From Lachnospiraceae bacterium (GTDB lineage Bacteria > Bacteroidota > Bacteroidia > Bacteroidales > Muribaculaceae), in the NCBI GenBank assembly GCA_023663655.1, contig JAMPGZ010000015.1, positions 1 through 61,338 of the forward strand: a stretch of 61,338 nt of DNA, written 5' to 3'. The translations under genes were made by a program, and so were the position numbers. A model generated the notes under the pieces. It saw nothing but the letters and a program-made list of their open reading frames with translations, was not told the origin of the DNA and ran no database searches. This document shows positions 8,415-16,816 of this stretch, piece after piece; positions within the stretch are counted from its first letter, which is position 1, and every line of letters begins with the position of its first letter.

Positions 8415-11400
8415 TTAACGGGAATATTGTTCGATTTCCGATTGAAGACCGGTGTTGTCGGTGTCTTCCCACTTGAGCGGAGATATCTTCTCCTGGATAA
8501 GCTGGAATGCCACAAACAGAGCCGGCACGATGAGCACCTGAAGTATCATACCTATCAACATACCTCCGATGGCACCGGTACCTAATGCGCGGTTACCGTT
8601 AGCGCCTACACCGTGGGCGAACATCATCGGGAGAAGACCGATGACAAGCGCCAATGAGGTCATGAGGATAGGACGCAGACGGGCTGATGCTCCTTGGATG
8701 GCGGCGTTGACAACCGACATACCCATGCGGCGGCGTTCAAGGGCGAACTCTACGATAAGAATAGCGTTCTTGGCGAGAAGACCGATAAGCATGATGAGCG
8801 CGATCTGCAAGTAGATGTTGTTGGAGATGCCTTCAAAACCGGCGAAGATGAATGAGCCCATAAGTCCGAACGGAATTGAAAGAATAACCGCCCAAGGAAT
8901 GATGTAGCTCTCATACTGAGCTGACAGAAGAAGGTAGACGAACAGAAGACAGAGACCGAAGATCATTGCGGTCGCGTTGCCTGATGTGTTTGCCTCCTCA
9001 CGGGTCATACCTGAATACTCATAACCGTATCCCTGGGGAAGAGCTTGTGCGGCTACACGCTCAACGGCTGCAAGACAGTCACCTGAGGTGTATCCGGGCG
9101 CAGGCTGTCCGGTCACTGAGATTGAGGTAAACATATTGAATCGGTTCAGAAGGTCAGGTCCGTAAACTTTCTTAAGGGTAACAAAGTTAGACAGAGATGC
9201 CATTTCGTTGCCGTTGCGGATTTTGATTGATCCGAGTGTTTCGGGAGATACACGTGCCTCAGGAGAAGCCTGCATCATCACACGGTAAATCTTACCGAAA
9301 CGGTTGAAGTTGCTGACATACATACCACCGTAGTATCCTTGCAATGTTGAGAGGATGGTCGACGGGCTGATGCCGGCTTGTTTAGCCTTTGCAGCGTCAA
9401 TGTCAACCATGTACTGCGGGAATGCAGGGTTGAAGGTAGAGTAAGCCATCTGTACTTCAGGCTGCGCCATCAACTGCGCAAGGAAGTTTTGGACTATGCC
9501 ATAGAATGATTCGATTGAACCTCCGGTCTTGTCCTGCATCTTGAGGTCGAAACCGTTGGTAAGCGAATAACCGGAAATCATAGGGGGAGCGAATGCAACG
9601 AGACGTCCGTCCTTGATCTTGGATGCCATTCCATAGATTTGCGCGAGGATTGCGGTGTTGGTCCTTGATTCATCGCGTTCTGACCAGTCCTGAAGTTTTA
9701 CGATGATTGTACCATAAGTGTTACCTTGTCCTGCAAGGAAGCTGTAACCCATGATCTTCTGAGTGTATTTGACTCCGGGGATCTTAAGGATGTTTTCGTC
9801 AATCTGGTCGAGGATGGCTGATGTGCGTTCCTGTGAAGTTCCGGGAGGCATATCGAGCATAGTGAACAGGTAGCCGGTGTCTTCGTTAGGCACGAGCGTA
9901 GTCGGGGTGATTGACATCAACCACACGAGTACTGCAACAGAAGCTGCAACAGTTCCGAATGCGGTGATTTTGTGGCGGATGAAGAACGATGTAGCCTTGT
10001 CATATACTTTCAGCAAGCGTGAGTAGCCGAGTTCAAAACCGGCTTTGAAACGGTCGCTGAATATACCCATGATTGCTACGATAGCGCAGATGGCTGCTAT
10101 CACGAGTTTCCATATAACCTCGAACTGATACCATCCGAGCACCATGAATGTGATGGTAGCGGCAAGGAATGCAAATGTCACCAACGGAGGAAGGTTGAGC
10201 TTCCATGCCGATGCATAGCGTTTTTTCATTGTCTTGGCAGCCTCTGAATAAGCTGTTCCCATGCGTTCTTTCAACGATGATTCATCGTCATGGGCTTTAA
10301 GGAACACGGCACAGAGGGCAGGGGAGAGGGTAAGCGCGTTCAATGCAGAGAGACCGATGGCGATAGCCATTGTCAAACCGAACTGCTGATAGAACACACC
10401 TGAGGTTCCCGGCATGAATGACACCGGAATGAACACGAGCATCATGACCAAAGTGATGGAGACGATGGCGCCGCCGATTTCGGTCATCGCATCGATAGAA
10501 GCCTTGCGGGCGCTCTTATAGCCCACGTCAAGTTTGGCATGGACCGCCTCGACCACCACAATGGCGTCATCGACCACAATCGCAATAGCAAGCACAAGAG
10601 CTGAAAGGGTGATGAGGTTGATTGAGAAGCCGATGATGTACATCACGAAGAATGTACCGATAAGAGCCACCGGGATGGCGATTGCAGGGATGATGGTTGA
10701 ACGGAAGTCCTGAAGGAACACGTAGGTCACGAAGAACACGAGGATGAACGCCTCGATAAGGGTCTTGATAACCTCATGGATTGATGCTTCAAGGAAGTCG
10801 TTGTTGTTCATCGGGATAGCGAAATGCAATCCGGCAGGAAGATCTTTAGACAAAAGTTCTACCTCTTTTTCGCAGTCCTTGATAATCTGGGTCGCATTTG
10901 ATCCTGCGGTCTGGAATATCATTGCCGAGGTTGCGGGGTAGCCGTTAAGTCCGTTGCTGAATCCATAGGTCACTCTTCCAAGCTCTATTTCTGCAACATC
11001 TTTAAGGCGGAGTACCTGTCCGTCGGGAGTGGCGCTGATTACGATATCGCCGAATTCTTCAGGCGATGTCAAGCGTCCTTTGTACTTGATAGTGTACTGG
11101 AATGACTGGTCGCCCTGCTCTCCGAAAGAACCGGGTGCAGCTTCCACGTTTTGTTCGCGTAGAGCGGCTGATACATCTGACGGCATGAGCTTGTATTGAG
11201 CCATCACTTCAGGCTTGAGCCATACACGCATTGAATAGTCGGCACCGAATGACATTACGTCACCCACACCGTTCACACGCTGCAACTGCGGGATGACATT
11301 GATCTTCATGTAGTTGTCGATGAACACCTCGTCATATTCGCCGTTGTCGCAATACAGTGCCACACCCATAAGCATGGATGTCTGGCGTTTTTGGGTAAGC

Positions 11401-11783
11401 ACACCCACCTGAGTTACTTCCGAAGGAAGAAGGTTGGTGGCTTTAGCCACACGGTTCTGCACGTCGACGGCAGCCATGTCGGCATTGAAGCCCTGCTTGA
11501 AGTAGACGGTGATGTCGGCAGAACCGGTGTTGGTAGCGGTTGACTCCATGTGGGTCATGCCTTCGGCACCGTTGATCGATTCCTCAAGAGGAGCGATGAC
11601 TGAGTTAAGCACAGCCTGCGCGTTGGCACCGGTATAAGTGGTCGAAACGCGGATTGTAGGCGGAGCCAAATCGGGATACTGGGTGATAGGAAGTGACGTT
11701 AGTCCAATCAAACCCAGCAACACGATAAAGATTGATATAACCGTCGAGAGTACCGGGCGGTTAATAAAAGTATCTAATTTCAT
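8415..11783 (-). CDS. RND multidrug efflux transporter (HAE1/AcrB family)
   Basis: Inner-membrane proton-driven pump of the hydrophobe/amphiphile efflux family, 1122 residues against about 1050 for AcrB. It starts like the family (FINRPVLSTVISI), has the porter-domain block EESINGAEGMTHMES, and keeps the proton-relay pair Asp405-Asp406 in LAIAIVVDDAIVVVEAVHA. The extra length includes an insertion between TM6 and TM7 (about 500-600) with two added hydrophobic segments near 531-551 and 556-576. The gene sits between adaptor and channel genes and should be co-transcribed with them. Substrates cannot be inferred. Confidence 0.95.
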   Translation of the reverse strand: MKLDTFINRPVLSTVISIFIVLLGLIGLTSLPITQYPDLAPPTIRVSTTYTGANAQAVLNSVIAPLEESINGAEGMTHMESTATNTGSADITVYFKQGFNADMAAVDVQNRVAKATNLLPSEVTQVGVLTQKRQTSMLMGVALYCDNGEYDEVFIDNYMKINVIPQLQRVNGVGDVMSFGADYSMRVWLKPEVMAQYKLMPSDVSAALREQNVEAAPGSFGEQGDQSFQYTIKYKGRLTSPEEFGDIVISATPDGQVLRLKDVAEIELGRVTYGFSNGLNGYPATSAMIFQTAGSNATQIIKDCEKEVELLSKDLPAGLHFAIPMNNNDFLEASIHEVIKTLIEAFILVFFVTYVFLQDFRSTIIPAIAIPVALIGTFFVMYIIGFSINLITLSALVLAIAIVVDDAIVVVEAVHAKLDVGYKSARKASIDAMTEIGGAIVSITLVMMLVFIPVSFMPGTSGVFYQQFGLTMAIAIGLSALNALTLSPALCAVFLKAHDDESSLKERMGTAYSEAAKTMKKRYASAWKLNLPPLVTFAFLAATITFMVLGWYQFEVIWKLVIAAICAIVAIMGIFSDRFKAGFELGYSRLLKVYDKATSFFIRHKITAFGTVAASVAVLVWLMSITPTTLVPNEDTGYLFTMLDMPPGTSQERTSAILDQIDENILKIPGVKYTQKIMGYSFLAGQGNTYGTIIVKLQDWSERDESRTNTAILAQIYGMASKIKDGRLVAFAPPMISGYSLTNGFDLKMQDKTGGSIESFYGIVQNFLAQLMAQPEVQMAYSTFNPAFPQYMVDIDAAKAKQAGISPSTILSTLQGYYGGMYVSNFNRFGKIYRVMMQASPEARVSPETLGSIKIRNGNEMASLSNFVTLKKVYGPDLLNRFNMFTSISVTGQPAPGYTSGDCLAAVERVAAQALPQGYGYEYSGMTREEANTSGNATAMIFGLCLLFVYLLLSAQYESYIIPWAVILSIPFGLMGSFIFAGFEGISNNIYLQIALIMLIGLLAKNAILIVEFALERRRMGMSVVNAAIQGASARLRPILMTSLALVIGLLPMMFAHGVGANGNRALGTGAIGGMLIGMILQVLIVPALFVAFQLIQEKISPLKWEDTDNTGLQSEIEQYSR

Positions 11784-11831
11784 GTCAGCTTGATTGTCTT
11801 GAAATGTAATATGTTGATAAGCTGTGTCGGT

Positions 11832-13010
11832 TTATTTTTCTGCCGCTTCTGCCTGAGGCTGTTCAGCCTGGGGCTGTGCTGCGTCGACCGGAGTGATAGT
11901 GACACCGTCTCTTACAGTGGTTCCGATACCCTCGATGGCGATGCGCTGACCGGGTTGAAGTCCTGAGGTGACGATGAAGTTTTTACCGTCGCTGATGTTA
12001 GACACTTGTATCGGAGTTGCCACAATCTTGTTGCTGTCATTTACCACATAGGCGAATCGGATGTTCTGAAGTTCGCTTGTAGCTCCTTGCGGGATGATGA
12101 TAACTTCCTTGAAGTCGTTGGGGATGAGCACCTGTCCGGTTGAACCGCTGCGAAGCATACCGCTCTTGTTGTCAAACAGCGCGCGCACTGTTGCAGCTCC
12201 AGTAGTGTTGTTGATCACACCCGACACTGTGGCAACCTTTCCCTTGAGGGGATAGATTTCGCCGGTGGCAAGACGCAATGACACTTCAGGCATTTCCTTT
12301 ACCGATGTGTTGAGCGACTTGCTGCCGTTCTGAGTCAGGTTGAGGATGTCCTTTTCGTTCAAAGAGAAGTAGGCATACACCTCCGAGTTGTCGCTTACGG
12401 TAGTCAGCGCCTGAGCTGATGAGGGAGAAGCGAGCGATCCTTCACGGTTGGGGATGCTACCGATCACACCGTCGCTCGGAGAAGTGACCACGGTGTAGGC
12501 AAGATTTTTGCGGGCATTCACCAGATTGGCTTTAGCTTGTGCGAGCTGTGCTTTAGCCGATGCAAGAGCATTTGCCGCAAGTTGCCATTCGGTGTCGCTG
12601 ATGATATTTTTCTCGAGAAGCTGACGTTTGTTGCTTTCAGTCAACTGCGCATTTGAAACGGCAGTCTCGGCAACTTTCACTGATGCTTCGGCTGATTCAA
12701 CAGCAGCCTGATATTGCACTTGGTCGAGAGTGAATAGTGTCTGTCCTTTTTTCACCTGCTGACCTTCGTCAACGTGTACCTTTGTGATGAACCCTGTCAC
12801 TTGGGGACGGATGTCGATGTCAGTGCGTCCCTTAATTGTTGCAGGAAACGAACTCTCTAATTGAGAATCTCCGTAGCTTACACTCATTGTTTTGATTTCC
12901 GGAGCTGTTTGCTGCATCATCTGACCTTGTCCTCCTCCGCAAGAGGAAAGCGCCATTACGCAAGCCGATGCCAGTATTATTCCGGCAGACTTCGTTACGT
13001 TTAATTCCAT
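11832..13010 (-). CDS. RND efflux periplasmic adaptor (membrane fusion protein)
   Basis: About 392 residues from the preferred ATG at 13010. The start MELNVTKSAGIILASACVMALSSC gives a clean lipoprotein signal with lipobox LSSC. The longer frame back to 13070 is unlikely because the predicted -7 element lies at 13075-13082 and because that start spoils the signal peptide. Family parts in order: biotinyl-lipoyl-like half (PQVTGFITKVHVDEGQQVKKGQTLF), an alpha hairpin rich in Ala/Gln (about 95-165), the second lipoyl half (VTSPSDGVIGS), then the beta barrel. The extreme C-terminus is Gln/Ala-rich (AAQPQAEQPQAEAAEK). First gene of the efflux operon. Confidence 0.93.
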   Translation of the reverse strand: MELNVTKSAGIILASACVMALSSCGGGQGQMMQQTAPEIKTMSVSYGDSQLESSFPATIKGRTDIDIRPQVTGFITKVHVDEGQQVKKGQTLFTLDQVQYQAAVESAEASVKVAETAVSNAQLTESNKRQLLEKNIISDTEWQLAANALASAKAQLAQAKANLVNARKNLAYTVVTSPSDGVIGSIPNREGSLASPSSAQALTTVSDNSEVYAYFSLNEKDILNLTQNGSKSLNTSVKEMPEVSLRLATGEIYPLKGKVATVSGVINNTTGAATVRALFDNKSGMLRSGSTGQVLIPNDFKEVIIIPQGATSELQNIRFAYVVNDSNKIVATPIQVSNISDGKNFIVTSGLQPGQRIAIEGIGTTVRDGVTITPVDAAQPQAEQPQAEAAEK

Positions 13011-13074
13011 AAAAAATTTGTTATACATTAATGATTTACTTTCTGTTCTGATGGTTCTATACTTTTTCAAGGTG

Positions 13075-13082
13075 CAAAGTTA
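13075..13082 (-). promoter_or_regulatory. -7 promoter element of efflux operon
   Basis: Minus strand reads TAACTTTG followed by CACC, matching TAnnTTTG. It lies 65 bases upstream of the chosen adaptor start codon. The -33 position (about 13102-13105) falls inside the palindrome at 13102-13121. Confidence 0.6.
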
Positions 13083-13101
13083 CTTATGGTTGTCGGTACA
13101 G

Positions 13102-13121
13102 AATATGATAAATGTCATATT
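13102..13121. promoter_or_regulatory. 20-base interrupted palindrome, candidate operator
   Basis: AATATGA (13102-13108) and TCATATT (13115-13121) are perfect inverted arms around a six-base spacer. The site covers the expected -33 region of the efflux promoter and lies about 75 bases upstream of the ferritin -33 box. Position and symmetry suit a repressor site for the efflux operon; no regulator gene is adjacent. Confidence 0.4.
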
Positions 13122-13195
13122 TGTGTATATATTTAATTTTTTTTAAATAATATAATATTTTATTTGGTCAAATAGCGCTATTGAAGAGGAAAGTT

Positions 13196-13226
13196 TTTGT
13201 TCTTTCAGAATAAACAACTACTTTTG
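13196..13226 (+). promoter_or_regulatory. ferritin promoter (-33 TTTG, -7 TACTTTTG)
   Basis: TTTG at 13196-13199 and TACTTTTG at 13219-13226 are separated by 19 bases, a full match to the Bacteroidota housekeeping promoter. The transcript should start near 13231, leaving a leader of about 30 bases before the ATG. Confidence 0.75.
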
Positions 13227-13263
13227 CTTTACGAAAATTATGAATTGATTTAAGAATAGTATT

Positions 13264-13785
13264 ATGATTAATGGTAAACTTCAAGACGCAATAAATGCGC
13301 AGATTAATGCTGAATTTTGGTCAGGTTATCTTTATCTCTCAATGGCTATGCACTTTGAGGCTGAAGGAAATTCAGGTATAGCCAATTGGTTCCGTATTCA
13401 GTTTAAAGAGGAGCAGGCTCATGCTGAGATCTTCATCAATTATCTGAACTCACGCGGCGGACGTGTCATGCTTGAGCCTATCGCTGCTGTTGAAACAAGC
13501 TGGGAGTCTCCTTTGGCTGCGTTTGAGGCAACTTTGGCTCACGAAGAGAAGGTGACCGCTATGATCAACAATCTCTATGCTCTTGCCGAGGCTGAGCATG
13601 ATTATGCTACCCGTGGTAAACTTGACTGGTTTGTATCTGAGCAGGTGGAGGAAGAGGAAACAGCCCGTAACCTTATCGACCGCCTCAAGCTGATAGGCAA
13701 TGACGGTCTTGCTCTTTATACTCTCGACCGCGAACTTGCAGCACGAGTTTATAACGTGCCATCGCCGTTGGCTCAGCAGGATTGA
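13264..13785 (+). CDS. ftnA: ferritin
   Basis: 173-residue bacterial non-haem ferritin, an iron-storage 24-mer subunit with ferroxidase activity. The iron-site residues are in place: Glu17, the EEQAH motif with Glu50 and His53, Glu94 and Gln127/Glu130. Length and the four-helix pattern fit FtnA; there is no Met haem ligand pattern to suggest bacterioferritin. Monocistronic, with a consensus promoter 38 bases upstream and a strong terminator 20 bases downstream. It is divergent from the efflux operon. Confidence 0.95.
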   Translation: MINGKLQDAINAQINAEFWSGYLYLSMAMHFEAEGNSGIANWFRIQFKEEQAHAEIFINYLNSRGGRVMLEPIAAVETSWESPLAAFEATLAHEEKVTAMINNLYALAEAEHDYATRGKLDWFVSEQVEEEETARNLIDRLKLIGNDGLALYTLDRELAARVYNVPSPLAQQD

Positions 13786-13804
13786 TTTTTATTGAAATAG
13801 AACG

Positions 13805-13839
13805 AAAGCATGGTCAGGTGCCTGACCATGCTTTTTTTG
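13805..13839 (+). terminator. intrinsic terminator of ferritin gene
   Basis: AAAGCATGGTCAGG (13805-13818) pairs with CCTGACCATGCTTT (13821-13834), then the T run continues to about 13838. A near-perfect hairpin plus T tract directly behind the ferritin stop. Confidence 0.9.
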
Positions 13840-13907
13840 TTGGCATTACTGCTTTTATATGTGCAATCCCGTTCGGGATTTAGGGTGGTGGGGTTGAGTG
13901 TGTTGGT

Positions 13908-14001
13908 GGACATCTTCGATGCCCGTTTGTTGTGCCGGTTTTCACCGCGCCTCGGCTTCGCCTCGTGGCGGTGCTATGATTGCATTGCCGTTTCACGGCA
14001 T
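13908..14001 (+). repeat. dispersed repeat, copy A
   Basis: Starts GGACATCTTCGATGCCCGTT and ends at the TGCCGT-ttc-ACGGCA hairpin. Copy B at 34037-34132 has the same start, the same central CGCCTCGTGGCGGTGCTAT and the same kind of final hairpin, in the same orientation. Confidence 0.75.
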
Positions 14002-14053
14002 CTGTGGGCATTTTTTAGGGGCACTCTTTGCAGAGTGCATTTGGGGGTGTGGC

Positions 14054-14134
14054 TTTCCGGGCACAGGTCGCCTTCGGCTCCCTGTACCGCGGTTATCCGT
14101 AGGCATTGTCTTTCAGACATTTGTGGTATTTTCC
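14054..14134 (+). repeat. internal direct repeat, unit 1
   Basis: Begins TTTCCGGGCACAGG, includes CCCTGTACCGCGGTTATCCG and ends GGTATTTTCC. It matches 14342-14419 with a few transitions and one short deletion. Confidence 0.7.
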
Positions 14135-14341
14135 ACATCTCATGGCGGCGGGTGTATCGCCATTGCACGGCATTTGGTGTGTGCCTCCGGTAGGTGTTTT
14201 GCAATCTGTGTTCAGAGAATTGTAGCAAGATGAATCTTTCAGATTCGATTATTTTTTCGCATCTTTCCGGGGGTGTCGCTGACGCTCCGCCCCCGGCTAC
14301 ACAAAGATTAACCTTTCAGGTTTTTTTTCAATCTGACTATC

Positions 14342-14419
14342 TTTCCGGGTACAGGGAGCCGAAGGATCCCTGTATCGCGGTTATTCGTAGGTGTTGTCTT
14401 TGTGTTATTGGTATTTTCC
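14342..14419 (+). repeat. internal direct repeat, unit 2
   Basis: Second copy of the unit at 14054-14134 (TTTCCGGGTACAGG ... CCCTGTATCGCGGTTATTCG ... GGTATTTTCC). Its right end runs into the last codons of the Crp/Fnr-like gene, so the duplicated unit may have captured a gene end. Confidence 0.7.
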
Positions 14420-14983
14420 GGAGCGTATGCGGTAGAGGGTTTCTTTTGTCAGTCCGAGGAATGATGCTATCTGGGTGACGGTGGCATACTCCAATAATCT
14501 GGGATACCGGTTTATGACCCATTCATATCGCTCTTTGGCATTCATGCTTTGAAACACGTAGAGTCTTTCTTCAAGGTATGTGATATATTGCTGTAGTCCG
14601 GCGTGTAAAAATAGGATAGCTTCAGGGGATTTTTCGGTTTTGATGTTGTCGAGGGCTTCTTTGAGCCTGGAGGTCGGGATGTAGATTATTTTTGTATCTT
14701 CGAGGAAAGTTATTGTAATCTGTATCGGCTCATTTCCGGCGAAACCTTTTGTCAATAAATATTCGTCCTCAAAAGCGAATGCGATTGTGTGCTCTTTTCC
14801 GTCTTTGGTGTAGAAAGCACGTGCAGCTCCTTTTTTTATGTAGTAAGTTTCGATTAGCTGGTTACTGCGTTCGATAAAGCTCCCTTTTGGCATGTGATTC
14901 TCGACAATCAGGGCGCTTACCTGTTCGATTCTGTCGGGCGAGAGCTTGAAAATTTTTTTCAGATATTCAATAGGATGTGCCAT
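14405..14983 (-). CDS. Crp/Fnr family transcription regulator
   Basis: 192 residues. The N-terminal cyclic-nucleotide-binding-like barrel (about 15-115; PKGSFIERSNQLIETYYIKKGAARAFY) is followed by a C-terminal helix-turn-helix (ATVTQIASFLGLTKETLYRIRSG), with the SxxLGLTxxTLxRIR pattern seen in small Bacteroidota members of this family. No cysteine cluster for an iron-sulfur centre is visible, so the effector is unknown. It follows recQ by 12 bases and probably shares its transcript. Its last codons overlap the repeat array. Confidence 0.85.
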   Translation of the reverse strand: MAHPIEYLKKIFKLSPDRIEQVSALIVENHMPKGSFIERSNQLIETYYIKKGAARAFYTKDGKEHTIAFAFEDEYLLTKGFAGNEPIQITITFLEDTKIIYIPTSRLKEALDNIKTEKSPEAILFLHAGLQQYITYLEERLYVFQSMNAKERYEWVINRYPRLLEYATVTQIASFLGLTKETLYRIRSGKYQ

Positions 14984-14995
14984 GGGATTTCGTCA

Positions 14996-16813
14996 TTAAA
15001 TGAATTGTTTTATCGTTGAGGTGAATCTTGACCAGTATTTCAGACTCTTTTTTTCTCCTACGCCATTTATCAAATTGAATTGCATCAATGTTGTAGGACG
15101 GTTTTTTACCATCTCAAGCAGTGTCTTGTCGGAGAACACGAGGTAGGGAGGGATGTTTTCCTCTTTTGCTATTTTTGCCCGCAGTTCTTTCAGCGCCATG
15201 AACAGCCTTTCTGCCGGATTGGACGGTGTCTTTGGCTCTTTTGCCGTTTTCCGGGATGTGGATTTTGCCTGCGGGATTGTCGGGATGTATTTTGCCAGTT
15301 GGATTGATGCCTCGCCGCGTAGCACTTGCATTCCGAATTGGGTGGTTTTGAGGTGGTTGCTTTCGGCATAGGCTATGTCTACCACGCCTAACTGCAGCAA
15401 TTGCGACAGATAGAAATTCCATTCGGAAAATGATCTGTCACGCCCCACGCCGTAGGTTTTTATCTTGTCAAATCCGCGTTCGAAGATTTCCGATCGCGCC
15501 GATCCGCGAAGCACGTCAATGAGCATTGTTATGCCCACTTTTTCATTTGTGCGTATCATGGCGCTTAATGCCATCTGTGCTATGGTTGATCCATCAATGC
15601 GTTCAGGCGGGTCGAGGCACACGTCGCAATTGTGGCAATCGTGGTCAAGAGTTTCATTGAAATAGCTCAGCAACACTCTACGACGGCACACGTGGCTTTC
15701 GCAAAATTCTTTCATCCGGGATAATTTTGCATTGTCGATTTCCGGTTTTCCTGATTCCTCGATGAATTTTTGAATTGCGGCGACATCAGCGAAAGAGTAG
15801 AACATCAGCGTTTCGGCAGGAGCTCCGTCGCGCCCAGCCCTGCCTATCTCCTGATAGTAGCTTTCGATGTTCTTGGGCATATTGTTGTGTATGACCCATC
15901 GCACGTTGCTTTTGTCGATTCCCATTCCGAAAGCTACTGTGGCGCATACAATCTTTATGTCGCCGCTGATGAACAGATTCTGTGCAGTGTCCCTTTCAGC
16001 CGGCGACAGTCCTGCGTGGTAGACTGTGCTTCCGTAGCCCCGCATATTCAACTCGGCGCTCATTGATTCCGCTCCCTTTCGGCTGAGGCAGTAGATGATG
16101 CCACTGTCGTCGGGATGCCGGTCGATCATTTTTTCAATCATTCTCATTTTCTCTTTTTTGCCGGGATTGGGCTTTACGGAGATCGAGATGTTGGGGCGGT
16201 CAAATGATGAGATATAGGTGAACGGATTTTTGAGATGCAGTTTTTCTACTATGTCATCGCGTGTGAGCTTGTCGGCAGTTGCTGTAAGGGCGATGATGGG
16301 GATTGACGGATAGTGCATCTTTATGGTTCCAAGTTCCGCGTATTCCGGACGGAAGTCATGTCCCCACTGAGATATGCAATGTGCTTCATCGATGGCAAAA
16401 AAACTTGTCCATCTGCTGAAATCATTGTGCTGCATTTCAAGCACAAGCCGTTCCGGCGACATATATAGCAGCTTGATGTGTCCACGATATGCTTCTTCCA
16501 TTGCAAGCCGGTTTGCCGCGTCGGTGTTTCCGCTGTGTACTGCGGCAGCCGGAATGCCGTTGGCTTCCAGCGCCGACACTTGGTCTTTCATCAGCGAGAT
16601 GAGCGGGGATACCACTATGCAGCATCCGTCAGCAATGATTGCCGGCAGTTGGTAGCATATTGATTTTCCACCTCCGGTAGGCATTAACACCATCGTGTCG
16701 CGCCGAGATGCTACTGATGATATTATTTCCTCCTGTCCCGGACGGAACTCATTGTAGCCGTAGAATTTTCTAAGCAGGGCTTTTGCTTTGGTAATAAAAG
16801 AATTATCTTCCAC
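14996..16813 (-). CDS. recQ: ATP-dependent DNA helicase RecQ
   Basis: 3'-5' DNA helicase of recombination and repair, 605 residues. Motif [15 protein letters not shown], motif II DEAH followed by the aromatic loop [13 protein letters not shown], and [10 protein letters not shown] (motif VI) are all present. The zinc-binding cysteines of the RQC domain (CESHVCRRR ... CHNCDVC) come next, then a C-terminal HRDC domain (about 530-605). Complete. It starts 3 bases after the sugar transferase stop and is followed by a Crp-like gene, so the three are likely one operon, a grouping without an obvious functional link. Confidence 0.95.
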   Translation of the reverse strand: MEDNSFITKAKALLRKFYGYNEFRPGQEEIISSVASRRDTMVLMPTGGGKSICYQLPAIIADGCCIVVSPLISLMKDQVSALEANGIPAAAVHSGNTDAANRLAMEEAYRGHIKLLYMSPERLVLEMQHNDFSRWTSFFAIDEAHCISQWGHDFRPEYAELGTIKMHYPSIPIIALTATADKLTRDDIVEKLHLKNPFTYISSFDRPNISISVKPNPGKKEKMRMIEKMIDRHPDDSGIIYCLSRKGAESMSAELNMRGYGSTVYHAGLSPAERDTAQNLFISGDIKIVCATVAFGMGIDKSNVRWVIHNNMPKNIESYYQEIGRAGRDGAPAETLMFYSFADVAAIQKFIEESGKPEIDNAKLSRMKEFCESHVCRRRVLLSYFNETLDHDCHNCDVCLDPPERIDGSTIAQMALSAMIRTNEKVGITMLIDVLRGSARSEIFERGFDKIKTYGVGRDRSFSEWNFYLSQLLQLGVVDIAYAESNHLKTTQFGMQVLRGEASIQLAKYIPTIPQAKSTSRKTAKEPKTPSNPAERLFMALKELRAKIAKEENIPPYLVFSDKTLLEMVKNRPTTLMQFNLINGVGEKKSLKYWSRFTSTIKQFI

Positions 16814-16816
16814 AGG

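Larger units (their letters stand above)
13860..14420. repeat. hairpin-rich repeat array, gene-free
   Basis: About 560 bases with no credible gene but a series of short perfect hairpins, mostly with a TTC loop: 13986-14000 (TGCCGT-ttc-ACGGCA), 14021-14038 (GCACTCT-ttgc-AGAGTGC), 14107-14119 (TGTCT-ttc-AGACA), 14232-14246 (GAATCT-ttc-AGATTC), 14267-14296 (CCGGGGG/CCCCCGG) and 14310-14322 (AACCT-ttc-AGGTT, followed by T8). Small open frames across it are best explained as artefacts of the repeat. A 94-base segment recurs at 34037-34132, and an 80-base unit occurs twice inside the array. Confidence 0.7.

Noticed and set aside
13011-13070. Upstream start for the efflux adaptor
   Set aside because: The extra 20 residues break the lipoprotein signal and the start lies at or before the predicted transcript start.
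13810-14233. Several overlapping open frames of 80-130 codons
   Set aside because: They lie in the hairpin array, overlap one another on both strands, and their sequences repeat because the DNA repeats. No start, domain or codon bias supports translation.
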